A program made the translations under genes and the position numbers. This document shows, one piece after another, positions 40,155 to 47,171 of a DNA stretch of 47,171 nt. The notes under the pieces are model-generated. The model saw nothing but the letters and a program-made list of their open reading frames with translations. It was not told where the DNA came from and made no database searches. This DNA is from Bacillus fungorum (GTDB lineage: Bacteria > Bacillota > Bacilli > Bacillales > Bacillaceae_G), in assembly GCF_002746455.1 (NCBI RefSeq), contig NZ_NWUW01000031.1, positions 1 to 47,171 on the forward strand. Reading direction: 5' to 3'. Positions within the stretch are counted from its first letter, which is position 1. The number at the start of each line of letters is the position of its first letter.

Positions 40155-41504
40155 ATGGTAGTTGGGATCGTACTAGCGGCAGTTGTCATACTACTTTTAC
40201 TTATTACAGTAGTGAAATGGCATCCGTTTGTCGCGTTAATTTTAACAGCAATTGGTGTAGGGCTTGCAATGGGAATGCCATTGATTGGAACTTCACCAAA
40301 AGATCCAGGGATTATCGATTCTATTAAACTAGGGCTTGGTAATACGTTAGGGTTTTTAGCGATAGTTTTAGCATTAGGAACGATGCTTGGAAAAATGATG
40401 GCCGAATCTGGGGGTGCTGAACGAATTGCTAACACATTAATTGATCGTTTTGGGAAGAAACGTGTTCACTGGGCGATGATGTTCGTTGCATTTTTAGTAG
40501 GGATTCCGGTGTTTTTCCAAGTTGGATTTGTACTATTAATTCCATTAGTATTTACAATTGCGTTAGAAACTGGGGTATCACTTATTACAATCGGTATTCC
40601 GCTTGTAGCAGGACTATCTGTTGTACATGGGCTCGTTCCGCCGCATCCAGCAGCGATGGCAGCGGTAGGTATTTTTAAAGCAGATGTAGGGAAGACAATT
40701 TTATATGCATTAATTGTTGGACTTCCAACTGCAATCATTTCAGGTCCGCTTTACGGGAAATGGATCGGTGCTCGTATACATAAAGAAGTACCATTAGATA
40801 TAGCGGAGCAATTTATTGAAAGAGATAAGAAGAAGGAACTTCCTAGTTTCGGAAATACATTGTTTACTATTTTACTTCCAGTATTTCTTATGCTAGGTGC
40901 ATCGATTGCGGAAGTAGCATTAAGCAAAACAAGTCAACTTGCACAAGTATTGCACTTTATTGGAGATCCGGTAGTCGCGTTATTAATTGCAACGATATAT
41001 TCTTTCTTTAGTCTTGGTTACGCAAAAGGTTTCTCAAAAGATAAAGTATTACAATTTACAAATGATTGCTTAGGACCTATTGCGAACATACTGTTAGTTA
41101 TTGGTGCAGGCGGAGCATTTAATAAAGTATTGTTAGATTCTGGAATTGGAACGACAATCGCAGAAATGGCGAAAGAGTCACATATTTCACCGATATTATT
41201 AGGTTGGGGAATTGCGGCACTCATTCGAATTGCAACTGGATCAGCTACTGTTTCAATGATGACAGCAGCTGGAATTGTAGCACCAATTGCAGCAAGTACG
41301 CCAGGTGTAAATGTTGAACTACTAGCACTTGCAACAGGTGCAGGGTCATTAATTTTATCACATGTAAATGATTCTGGATTTTGGATGATTAAAGAGTATT
41401 TTGGAATGACTGTGAAAGAAACATTATTAACATGGACTGCAATGGAGACAATATTATCTGTTGTAGCACTTGGACTAATTTCGTTATTAAATATATTTGT
41501 ATAG
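40155..41504 (+). CDS. gntP: Gluconate permease (GntP family)
   Basis: A 449-residue H+/gluconate symporter with about 12-14 helices. Typical stretches are KWHPFVALILTAIGVGLAMG, LVHGLVPPHPAAM (variant of the GntP VPPHPG motif) and the C-terminal GSLILSHVNDSGFWMIKEYF. The start is ATG 40155 behind GGGGGATTGGGAG; the frame is open from TTG 40146. It lies 14 nt after gntK. Confidence 0.93.
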   Translation: MVVGIVLAAVVILLLLITVVKWHPFVALILTAIGVGLAMGMPLIGTSPKDPGIIDSIKLGLGNTLGFLAIVLALGTMLGKMMAESGGAERIANTLIDRFGKKRVHWAMMFVAFLVGIPVFFQVGFVLLIPLVFTIALETGVSLITIGIPLVAGLSVVHGLVPPHPAAMAAVGIFKADVGKTILYALIVGLPTAIISGPLYGKWIGARIHKEVPLDIAEQFIERDKKKELPSFGNTLFTILLPVFLMLGASIAEVALSKTSQLAQVLHFIGDPVVALLIATIYSFFSLGYAKGFSKDKVLQFTNDCLGPIANILLVIGAGGAFNKVLLDSGIGTTIAEMAKESHISPILLGWGIAALIRIATGSATVSMMTAAGIVAPIAASTPGVNVELLALATGAGSLILSHVNDSGFWMIKEYFGMTVKETLLTWTAMETILSVVALGLISLLNIFV

Positions 41505-41522
41505 AATGGGAGATTGATTAAT

Positions 41523-42419
41523 ATGAAACTAGGTTTAATTGGATTAGGAAAAATGGGATTCCCATTAGCGGAACATTTATATGAAGACAAGCATGAAGTA
41601 GTTGTATATGACGTAAATAAAAAGCTTGTTGAAAAAGCGGATAAATTAGGTATCACCGCTTGCCATTCATTAAAAGAAATGATTGCTGAACTAGAAGCTC
41701 CTCGCACAATTTGGGTAATGGTACCTGCGGGAGAAGTTGTTGAGTCAGTATTAAAAGAAGTTTATCCATTATTAGAGGAAGGCGATATCGTTATTGAAGG
41801 GGGAAATTCATTCTATAAAGATACGTTACGCCGTGCTGAAGAAGCGAAAAGCTTTGGTTTACATTATGTAGATATCGGAACATCAGGTGGTGTAGAAGGA
41901 GCTAGATACGGTGCTTGCTTAATGGTTGGTGGAGAAAAAGAAATTTATGATCAATTAGAACCTTTATTTAAAGATTTAGCAGTAGAGAATGGGTACTCTT
42001 ATGCTGGCCGCGTTGGTAGTGGGCATTTCTTGAAAATGGTTCATAACGGTATTGAATACGGAATGATGCAAGCAATTGCTGAAGGGTTTGAAGTGTTAGA
42101 TAAAAGTGATTTTGACTTCAATTATGAAGATGTTGCAAAAGTATGGGCGAACGGATCTGTTGTCCGTGGCTGGTTAATGGACTTAACTGAAAAAGCATTT
42201 GCAGAAGATCCGAAACTTGATGGCATTAAAGGTGTGATGAACTCTTCAGGAGAAGGGAAATGGACTGTTGAAACTGCACTTGAACTTCAAGCGGCAGCAC
42301 CAGTAATCGCAATGTCATTATTTATGCGTTACCGTTCTCAAGAAGATGATACATTCCACGGAAAAGTAGTTTCAGCTCTTCGTAATCAGTTCGGTGGACA
42401 TGAGGTTGTAAAAAAATAA
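41523..42419 (+). CDS. gnd: 6-phosphogluconate dehydrogenase, decarboxylating (short, GntZ/YqeC type)
   Basis: A 298-residue enzyme oxidising 6-phosphogluconate to ribulose-5-phosphate and CO2. It has the dinucleotide motif GLIGLGKMGFPLA, the signature DIGTSGGVEGARYGACLMVGG, and catalytic Lys in HFLKMVHNGIEYG. At about 300 residues it is the short class, usually NAD-preferring, rather than the 470-residue NADP enzyme. Last gene of the operon; GGGAG precedes ATG 41523 with a longish spacer. Confidence 0.93.
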   Translation: MKLGLIGLGKMGFPLAEHLYEDKHEVVVYDVNKKLVEKADKLGITACHSLKEMIAELEAPRTIWVMVPAGEVVESVLKEVYPLLEEGDIVIEGGNSFYKDTLRRAEEAKSFGLHYVDIGTSGGVEGARYGACLMVGGEKEIYDQLEPLFKDLAVENGYSYAGRVGSGHFLKMVHNGIEYGMMQAIAEGFEVLDKSDFDFNYEDVAKVWANGSVVRGWLMDLTEKAFAEDPKLDGIKGVMNSSGEGKWTVETALELQAAAPVIAMSLFMRYRSQEDDTFHGKVVSALRNQFGGHEVVKK

Positions 42420-42429
42420 GGATGTTTTT

Positions 42430-42466
42430 GAAAAGAAACTTGTGCATAAGCGCAAGTTTCTTTTTT
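42430..42466 (+). terminator. Terminator of the gluconate operon
   Basis: An 11-bp stem (AAAGAAACTTG with CAAGTTTCTTT), a 10-nt loop that can pair partly (TGC/GCG), and a T6 tract. Confidence 0.87.
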
Positions 42467-42471
42467 ATAGT

Positions 42472-42600
42472 GTTAGAAACCACCAATTTAAAAATACCAA
42501 TCAACCAGCGTTTATTTGTACTGGGTGTATCAAATATAAAGCGAAGCATGAAAGATGTCCCAACATAAAAGTAAGAATAAATAAAATGAAGTTTTCATAA
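42472..42600 (+). pseudogene. Possible C-terminal remnant of a cysteine-containing protein
   Basis: One frame reads NQPAFICTGCIKYKAKHERC, then PNIKVRIN and a stop at 42598. CxxC followed by Cys after 9 residues (ICTGC...ERC) looks like a zinc ribbon piece. There is no start or ribosome site, and the frame runs back into the operon terminator. Low confidence; may be chance. Confidence 0.25.
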
Positions 42601-42688
42601 ATAGTAAAAGGGTGCCTATGTCATCAATATAGCTAAGAAATGTTGTTACATATGAGAAGAGCGTGTTAATAAAATATGAGGTGGTTAA

Positions 42689-43909
42689 ATGGGAAATGAG
42701 CAGGTGAACAATATAAAGGAAGAAAAAAAGTTATGTCTTTGTATGATTGTAAAAAACGAGTCTAGAATTATGGAAAGATGTTTAAATGCAACGAAATCAA
42801 TTGTAGATTTTGTTTCTATTTGTGATACTGGATCAACTGATAATACACCTGAAATTATTGAAAATTGGTGTAAAGAAAATGAAATCCCTGGAACAGTTCA
42901 TCATGAATCATTTAAAAATTTCGGTTATAACAGAAGTTTAGCTGTTTCATTGGCACAAAAAACATATCCAGAAGCAGATTATTTATTAATATTAGATGCT
43001 GATATGATATTAGAAGTGAATCCTGAGTTTGATAAAACTAGTTTAACGGAAGACCATTATCTTACATTGCAATATGATATTCATATTAAGTATTGGCTTA
43101 CACGGCTTTTAAAAGCGTCTTTACCATGGAAATCTGTCGGTGTTACTCATGAGTATTGGGATATAGATCGTTCCAAAGTTGGAGCGAATTACAATACGAG
43201 AGTAGCTAGGCTAGAGACGCTTGTCGTTAATGACCCTGGGGATGGAGGGAGTAAAGCTGATAAATTTGAAAGAGATGAGAGATTGTTGTTACAAGGAATA
43301 AACGACCCAGAAACAACGCCAGATCTGCATATAAGATACTTATTTTATTTAGCCCAAACTTATTTTCATTTAAGCCAATTTGAAGATTCGATTAAATGGT
43401 ATAAAAAAAGAGTGGAAGCAGGCGGATGGGTTGAAGAGGTGTTCTATTCGTTATTGCGGATAGGATTTTGCTACGAACAATTAGCAAACCGTTCAGCAAA
43501 TAAACAACTTGAAGTAACAGAAGCTAATGAAAAAGAAAATGCTAAGAAGCAAGAAGAGCAATATACAGCATTAGCTGTTCTTTATTTTCAAAAAGCGTGG
43601 GAATATAGACCAACTAGAGCTGAGCCATTATATCAACTTGCAAGAATGTATCGATTAAAATCTCAAAGTAATATTGCTTTGATGTATGCCCTGCAAGGGA
43701 AGGAAGTTCCTTTTCCAAAAGATGATCTTCTATTTGTAGATTATCATGTGTATGATTACTTATTTGATTATGAGATTTCTATCAGTGCTTTTTATATACC
43801 GCATAAAAAACATTTAGGTGCAGTATCACAAAAATATTTGGAGTCGAAAAAAGAAGAGTTACCGTTGCATATAGCAAATATGGTGGAAAGTAATGCGAAA
43901 TTTTATTAA
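42689..43909 (+). CDS. Family 2 glycosyltransferase with C-terminal TPR-like repeats
   Basis: A 406-residue protein. Residues 12-200: GT-A fold, starting LCLCMIVKNESRIMERCLNA, with DTGSTDNTPEI (nucleotide-sugar site) and LLILDADMILE (metal DxD) followed by WLTRLLKAS and GVTHEYW. Residues 215-350: helical TPR-like repeats (LFYLAQTYFHLSQFEDSIKWYKKR). The layout is that of SunS-like protein S/O-glycosyltransferases, but the acceptor is unknown. GAGGTGG precedes ATG 42689. Cotranscribed with the next gene (34-nt gap). Confidence 0.85.
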   Translation: MGNEQVNNIKEEKKLCLCMIVKNESRIMERCLNATKSIVDFVSICDTGSTDNTPEIIENWCKENEIPGTVHHESFKNFGYNRSLAVSLAQKTYPEADYLLILDADMILEVNPEFDKTSLTEDHYLTLQYDIHIKYWLTRLLKASLPWKSVGVTHEYWDIDRSKVGANYNTRVARLETLVVNDPGDGGSKADKFERDERLLLQGINDPETTPDLHIRYLFYLAQTYFHLSQFEDSIKWYKKRVEAGGWVEEVFYSLLRIGFCYEQLANRSANKQLEVTEANEKENAKKQEEQYTALAVLYFQKAWEYRPTRAEPLYQLARMYRLKSQSNIALMYALQGKEVPFPKDDLLFVDYHVYDYLFDYEISISAFYIPHKKHLGAVSQKYLESKKEELPLHIANMVESNAKFY

Positions 43910-43943
43910 ATACAATCTCAGTTAAAGGAGTAGTGGAGTAATC

Positions 43944-45089
43944 ATGGAATTAATACGATGGGCGCTAGAACTAGGGGAATCTGTGCATGGAAATACGTAT
44001 GAAGAATTGATGCCACTACTAGATTACTATTATGATCGTGATCATTTAAAAGCGTATTGTATCGCAAATCTTCTTTTAGAAATGGACGTAGCAGATGAGC
44101 ATCGGCAAATAATCGAATTAAGAAGGTGCATTGCCGCTTATTATGCTGGATTATATAAAGTAGCAAAAAAATATGCAAATGAGCTTTTACTTAAATATCC
44201 GAATGTAGATTTATATAAAAATAATTTAAGATTAATGGAAGCGTATTTAAATAAAGGGTATGATTATTGTCTGTTTATATGCCCAAAGACGTATGGTAGT
44301 TTCATAGATGTCGCGCGAGCTCTGAAATGGCGATTGGAGCAGGAGGGAAATACAGCAATCATATCAGAAACAATACTAGAGAATGTAAAAAATACAATTG
44401 TTTTTGGAGCACATACATATGCACATAACCCAAATCTACTTCCGAAAAATGCAATTATTTATAATTTAGAACAGCTATATGAAGGAAGCCCTTATGCGCA
44501 TCCACTTTATTTAATGTTATTAAAAGATAAGGAAATTTGGGATTATAGTAAACAAAATATAGAATGGTTAAAACAAAAGGGAGTAGGAAAAGACATAAAA
44601 CATGTAGGAATGAACTATGCACCAACTCTAGAAATAAAAAAAGATGCATTTGAAGATGAGATTACGGAAGACATTGATATACTGTTTATAGGTGCTCTTA
44701 ATCCGAGGCGGCAAGCTATTTTTGATCAATTAAAAGCAGTTGCACCAAATTTAAATATTGTTTTTAAAAATAATGTGTGGGGAATTGCTAGAAATGAGCT
44801 TATTGCTAGGTCTAAAATTATATTAAATATTCATTTTTACTTATCAGGCATTCTTGAAACACCTCGTGTTTCTTATGCAGTGGCAAATAAGAAATTTATT
44901 ATTTCGGAAAATAGTAACCCAGAGGACGAGATAGAGTGGCCAGGAATTGTATTTACTCCGTATGAAAAAATAATAGAAAATATTATGAAATATGTAGCCT
45001 TACCAGAAGAACGTATCAAATTAGCAGAAAAAGCGTATAACCATTTTGAAGCTAAAGGTAGTATAGGAATACTGAGTCATAAAGGGTAG
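43944..45089 (+). CDS. Glycosyltransferase-like protein (GT-B fold) with helical N-terminus
   Basis: A 381-residue protein. Residues 1-100 are helical and TPR-like (LLDYYYDRDHLKAYCIANLL). From about 110: YDYCLFICPKTYGSF, then AIIYNLEQLYEGSPY, IDILFIGALNPRRQAIFDQL, RSKIILNIHFY and ETPRVSYAVANKKFIISE, which resemble the C-terminal lobe of GT-B/CgeB-like enzymes. The end (KGSIGILSHKG) is abrupt and may be truncated. AAAGGAGTAG precedes the ATG. Probably acts with the upstream glycosyltransferase on the same glycan. Confidence 0.75.
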   Translation: MELIRWALELGESVHGNTYEELMPLLDYYYDRDHLKAYCIANLLLEMDVADEHRQIIELRRCIAAYYAGLYKVAKKYANELLLKYPNVDLYKNNLRLMEAYLNKGYDYCLFICPKTYGSFIDVARALKWRLEQEGNTAIISETILENVKNTIVFGAHTYAHNPNLLPKNAIIYNLEQLYEGSPYAHPLYLMLLKDKEIWDYSKQNIEWLKQKGVGKDIKHVGMNYAPTLEIKKDAFEDEITEDIDILFIGALNPRRQAIFDQLKAVAPNLNIVFKNNVWGIARNELIARSKIILNIHFYLSGILETPRVSYAVANKKFIISENSNPEDEIEWPGIVFTPYEKIIENIMKYVALPEERIKLAEKAYNHFEAKGSIGILSHKG

Positions 45090-45103
45090 GAAAAGTAACT
45101 GTG

Positions 45104-45136
45104 AAGAACTCATACTTTCGTATGAGTTCTTTTTTA
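45104..45136 (+). terminator. Terminator of the glycosyltransferase pair
   Basis: An 11-bp perfect stem (AAGAACTCATA and complement), a CTTTCG loop and a T6 tract. Confidence 0.9.
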
Positions 45137-45241
45137 CATCTATCATACTATTTTATCAAGCTAGTTCCCTCTTTATATTGTATTTTGTATAGAAATTTCT
45201 GATAATATATAAGTATAACTTGAAAACAAAGGGGAGAAATA

Positions 45242-45781
45242 ATGATGAAACTAGTTGTTATTAATGGTACACCAAGAAAATTCGGTAGAACTCGCGTGGT
45301 GGCAAAATATATTGCAGATCAATTTGAAGGGGAATTATATGATTTAGCGATAGAAGAATTACCATTATATAACGGGGAAGAATCACAACGTGAATTAGAA
45401 GCGGTAAAAAAATTAAAGGCGTTAGTGAAAGCTGCTGATGGGGTAGTATTATGTACACCAGAATATCATAATGCGATGAGCGGCGCGCTGAAAAATTCAT
45501 TAGATTATTTAAGTAGTAGTGAATTCATCCATAAACCTGTTGCATTACTTGCGGTTGCAGGAGGCGGTAAAGGTGGAATTAACGCATTAAACAGTATGCG
45601 CATTGTTGCTAGAGGGGTATACGCAAATGCAATACCAAAACAAGTTGTGCTTGATGGACTTCATGTACAAGACGGTGAACTCGGAGAAGATGCAAAACCA
45701 TTAATTCATGATTTAGTTAAAGAATTAAAAGCATATATGGGCGTATATAAAGAGGTGAAAAAACAACTAGGAGTTGAGTGA
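45242..45781 (+). CDS. NAD(P)H-dependent FMN reductase (flavodoxin fold)
   Basis: A 179-residue enzyme with phosphate loop INGTPRKFGRTR, LYDLAIEELPLYN, flavin contact TPEYHNAMSGALKNSLDY and VAGGGKGG. It is like B. subtilis YhdA/AzoR-type chromate, azo or flavin reductases. AAAGGGGAG precedes ATG 45242 (a second ATG follows immediately). The MFS gene starts 1 nt after its stop. Confidence 0.88.
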   Translation: MMKLVVINGTPRKFGRTRVVAKYIADQFEGELYDLAIEELPLYNGEESQRELEAVKKLKALVKAADGVVLCTPEYHNAMSGALKNSLDYLSSSEFIHKPVALLAVAGGGKGGINALNSMRIVARGVYANAIPKQVVLDGLHVQDGELGEDAKPLIHDLVKELKAYMGVYKEVKKQLGVE

Positions 45782-45782
45782 T

Positions 45783-47012
45783 ATGCCATCTCTGTATAAA
45801 GATTCACGCTTGTATTTCATTCTAGGGGCCAATAGTTTATCAGCTATTGGTTCCGGTATTGTTATGATAATGATTCCGTGGTTGTTAATTAAAGAGAGTG
45901 GAGGAGAGACAACGTTTGGTTATGTTTCCATTATCGCAACTCTTATTATGTTTTTATTAACACCGTTTATCGGGCAAAGTATTGATCGTTTTTCAAGAAA
46001 ATCTTTATTATTATGTAATGAAAGTATTGGGATAGTCGTTATAGGAATGACGGCTATATGGGGATTTACTGGGCAACCTTATCATTCTATACACTATATT
46101 CTTATTTATATAGCAGGGTCATTTTACTATTTATTATTTTATCCTACAATATTTGCGTTCAACCAAGAGATATTTCAAGCAGAACATTATAAAAATTTAA
46201 GTGGAACAATGGAAATACAAGGACAGTTAACTCAAGTTATTTCAGGAGCGGCTGCAAGCTTCCTTATTGAAATCATTTCTTTAAAATGGATCTTGTTAGT
46301 AGATATGTTAACTTTTGCAGGAGCATTCGTCCTTTTCTTATGTATACCGTACGTAAAGAAAAAAGAAGTAAAAAAGAAAGTAACATTTAAGAAGCAATTG
46401 TTCGAAGGGGTTCACTTCATGCAAAAGCGTCCGAAGTTCTTTTGGTTTTTACTTGCGACTTATATGCCGTTTATCGGTGTCATGATGGCAAATTATTTAA
46501 TCCCGGTATACATTTCAGATATATTAAAAGCCAGTGCCTCTGTATACGCAATAGAAGGTATGATGTACGGTGTCGGAGCGGTTCTTGCGGGAATAAGTAT
46601 TCCAATTATGATGAAATATATAAAGACAGAAGTTTCAATCGTTATGACTATGCTCATATATGTAATTTCAATTACCGCAATAATTATTGAACCTTCCGTA
46701 ATGTTGTTATATGGACTTGCGATTTTTCATGCAATTGGAAATGCGGGTACAAGGGTGGCGAGAAATGTATTGATGATGGAGGAAATTCCAAACGAAGTAA
46801 TGGGACGTGTAGACAGCTTATTTCGATTAATTGGTACAGGAATACGAATTGTATTATTAATGTTGTTTACGGCTGGTGTTTCTAAAGTAGGTGTCATGGA
46901 ACCGTTTTATTTACTAAGTTTCATATTGATCCTTTCGTTAGGAATTGCTATAAACTATGTAATCTCAAAACGTAAATTCGAATCGAGTGTTTCTAATAAA
47001 TCGATCGTTTAA
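45783..47012 (+). CDS. MFS transporter, drug-efflux type
   Basis: A 409-residue protein with about 12 helices. The first is LYFILGANSLSAIGSGIVMIMIPWLLI; the loop 2-3 region has IGQSIDRFSRKSLL (motif A-like); a basic central loop (VKKKEVKKKVTFKK) separates the halves. It resembles exporters of macrolide-efflux type, but the substrate is unknown. The start is ATG 45783 with GGAG inside the end of the reductase gene; translation is probably coupled. Confidence 0.87.
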   Translation: MPSLYKDSRLYFILGANSLSAIGSGIVMIMIPWLLIKESGGETTFGYVSIIATLIMFLLTPFIGQSIDRFSRKSLLLCNESIGIVVIGMTAIWGFTGQPYHSIHYILIYIAGSFYYLLFYPTIFAFNQEIFQAEHYKNLSGTMEIQGQLTQVISGAAASFLIEIISLKWILLVDMLTFAGAFVLFLCIPYVKKKEVKKKVTFKKQLFEGVHFMQKRPKFFWFLLATYMPFIGVMMANYLIPVYISDILKASASVYAIEGMMYGVGAVLAGISIPIMMKYIKTEVSIVMTMLIYVISITAIIIEPSVMLLYGLAIFHAIGNAGTRVARNVLMMEEIPNEVMGRVDSLFRLIGTGIRIVLLMLFTAGVSKVGVMEPFYLLSFILILSLGIAINYVISKRKFESSVSNKSIV

Positions 47013-47150
47013 AAAACACTTCTGCCTTCCTTTCTTTTTCTATATGACACATTGTATTATTAAGTGCGACACCTAAAAAAAACAAAAAGCTCACCTCGCT
47101 TCGTGTAAAGTAGAAGTTACCACACCACTTACTTAACACGGAGGACGAGT

Positions 47151-47171
47151 ATGAGCTATTCTCATTTTACC
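47151..47171 (+). CDS. Start of a probable IS30-family transposase, cut by the window end
   Basis: Seven codons, MSYSHFT, behind GGAGG at 47140-47144. IS30-type transposases commonly begin M(S/A)Y(T/S)HLT before an HTH domain. The 138 bp before it contain CTTCGTGT/ACACGGAG inverted sequences that could belong to the element's left end. Only seven residues are visible, so this is a guess from a short match. Confidence 0.4.

Noticed and set aside
40046..40738. Minus-strand ORFs of 129 and 90 residues opposite gntP
   Set aside because: They are antisense shadows of the permease; composition (Ile/Pro/Ser-rich) is typical of such shadows.
42421..42570. + strand frame starting ATG 42422 across the gnt terminator
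   Set aside because: It runs through the terminator hairpin without a ribosome site and gives no recognisable protein.
46442..46690. 82-residue + strand ORF inside the MFS gene
   Set aside because: It is an out-of-frame shadow of a well-supported transporter gene; no ribosome site and biased composition.

Overview
The window is low-GC Firmicute chromosome, almost certainly from the Bacillus cereus group. Reasons: gene starts are preceded by strong GGAGG-type ribosome binding sites with frequent TTG/GTG starts; the order ypjP, thyA, dfrA, plsC (ypkP), hemolysin III (yplQ), ypmP, ypmQ matches the corresponding Bacillus subtilis block; the dihydrofolate reductase carries the Phe96 of B. anthracis/B. 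cereus enzymes; and there are two copies of a hairpin repeat that I recognise as the B. cereus-group element bcr1, one full-length and one shortened, each flanked by TTTAT.

Layout. 1-0.4 kb: the right end of an IS3-type element and a tiny membrane ORF. 0.4-3 kb: ypjP, then a HAD phosphatase, a VOC protein and an APH-type kinase in one unit. 3-6 kb: two leftward hydrolases (S41 peptidase, beta-lactamase-fold serine hydrolase). 6.1-9.8 kb: thyA-dfrA and a MecA-type class B PBP. 10-17.7 kb: azoreductase with a promoter/operator, plsC, hemolysin III, tatA-tatC, ypmP (DUF2535), a DegV lipid-binding protein, bcr1, an MBL-fold hydrolase, the Sco1-like ypmQ and an Hsp20. 17.9-25.3 kb: asnO-type asparagine synthetase, small genes, a 5'-truncated siderophore-binding protein, D-amino-acid aminotransferase, nitroreductase, lipoprotein, nicotinamidase and a frameshifted Hsp20. 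25.6-30.8 kb: MscS channel, a GAF histidine kinase/NarL regulator/serine hydrolase cluster, a shortened bcr1 and an RpiR-type regulator. 31-32.1 kb: Zn alcohol dehydrogenase with a Rex-like site.

32.2-38.5 kb is an accessory island. It holds an orphan peptide-type ABC permease pair, an IS3-family element deleted internally but keeping both ends, a stretch with an orphan terminator and a decayed gene tail, a methyltransferase-glycosyltransferase fusion divergent from a TylF-type methyltransferase, and a pseudogene with two single-base homopolymer contractions. 38.6-42.4 kb is the gluconate operon gntK-gntP-gnd behind a clear sigma-A promoter and a palindromic operator. 42.7-45.1 kb holds two glycosyltransferases with TPR-like helical regions. 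45.2-47 kb holds an FMN reductase and an MFS exporter. The window ends at the first seven codons of what looks like an IS30-type transposase.

How the genes work together: thyA-dfrA recycle folate for dTMP; gntK-gntP-gnd take gluconate to ribulose-5-phosphate, and the nearby RpiR/SIS regulator is a plausible but unproven controller; adhP fits fermentative NADH disposal; the methyltransferase and glycosyltransferase genes probably decorate a surface (perhaps exosporium) glycan. I see no CRISPR array, rRNA, tRNA or complete mobile element. No single locus proves a new system. The best leads are the methyltransferase/glycosyltransferase locus, the four-cysteine GAF kinase coupled to a serine hydrolase, the bcr1 pair, and the orphan unit at 35.0-35.3 kb.
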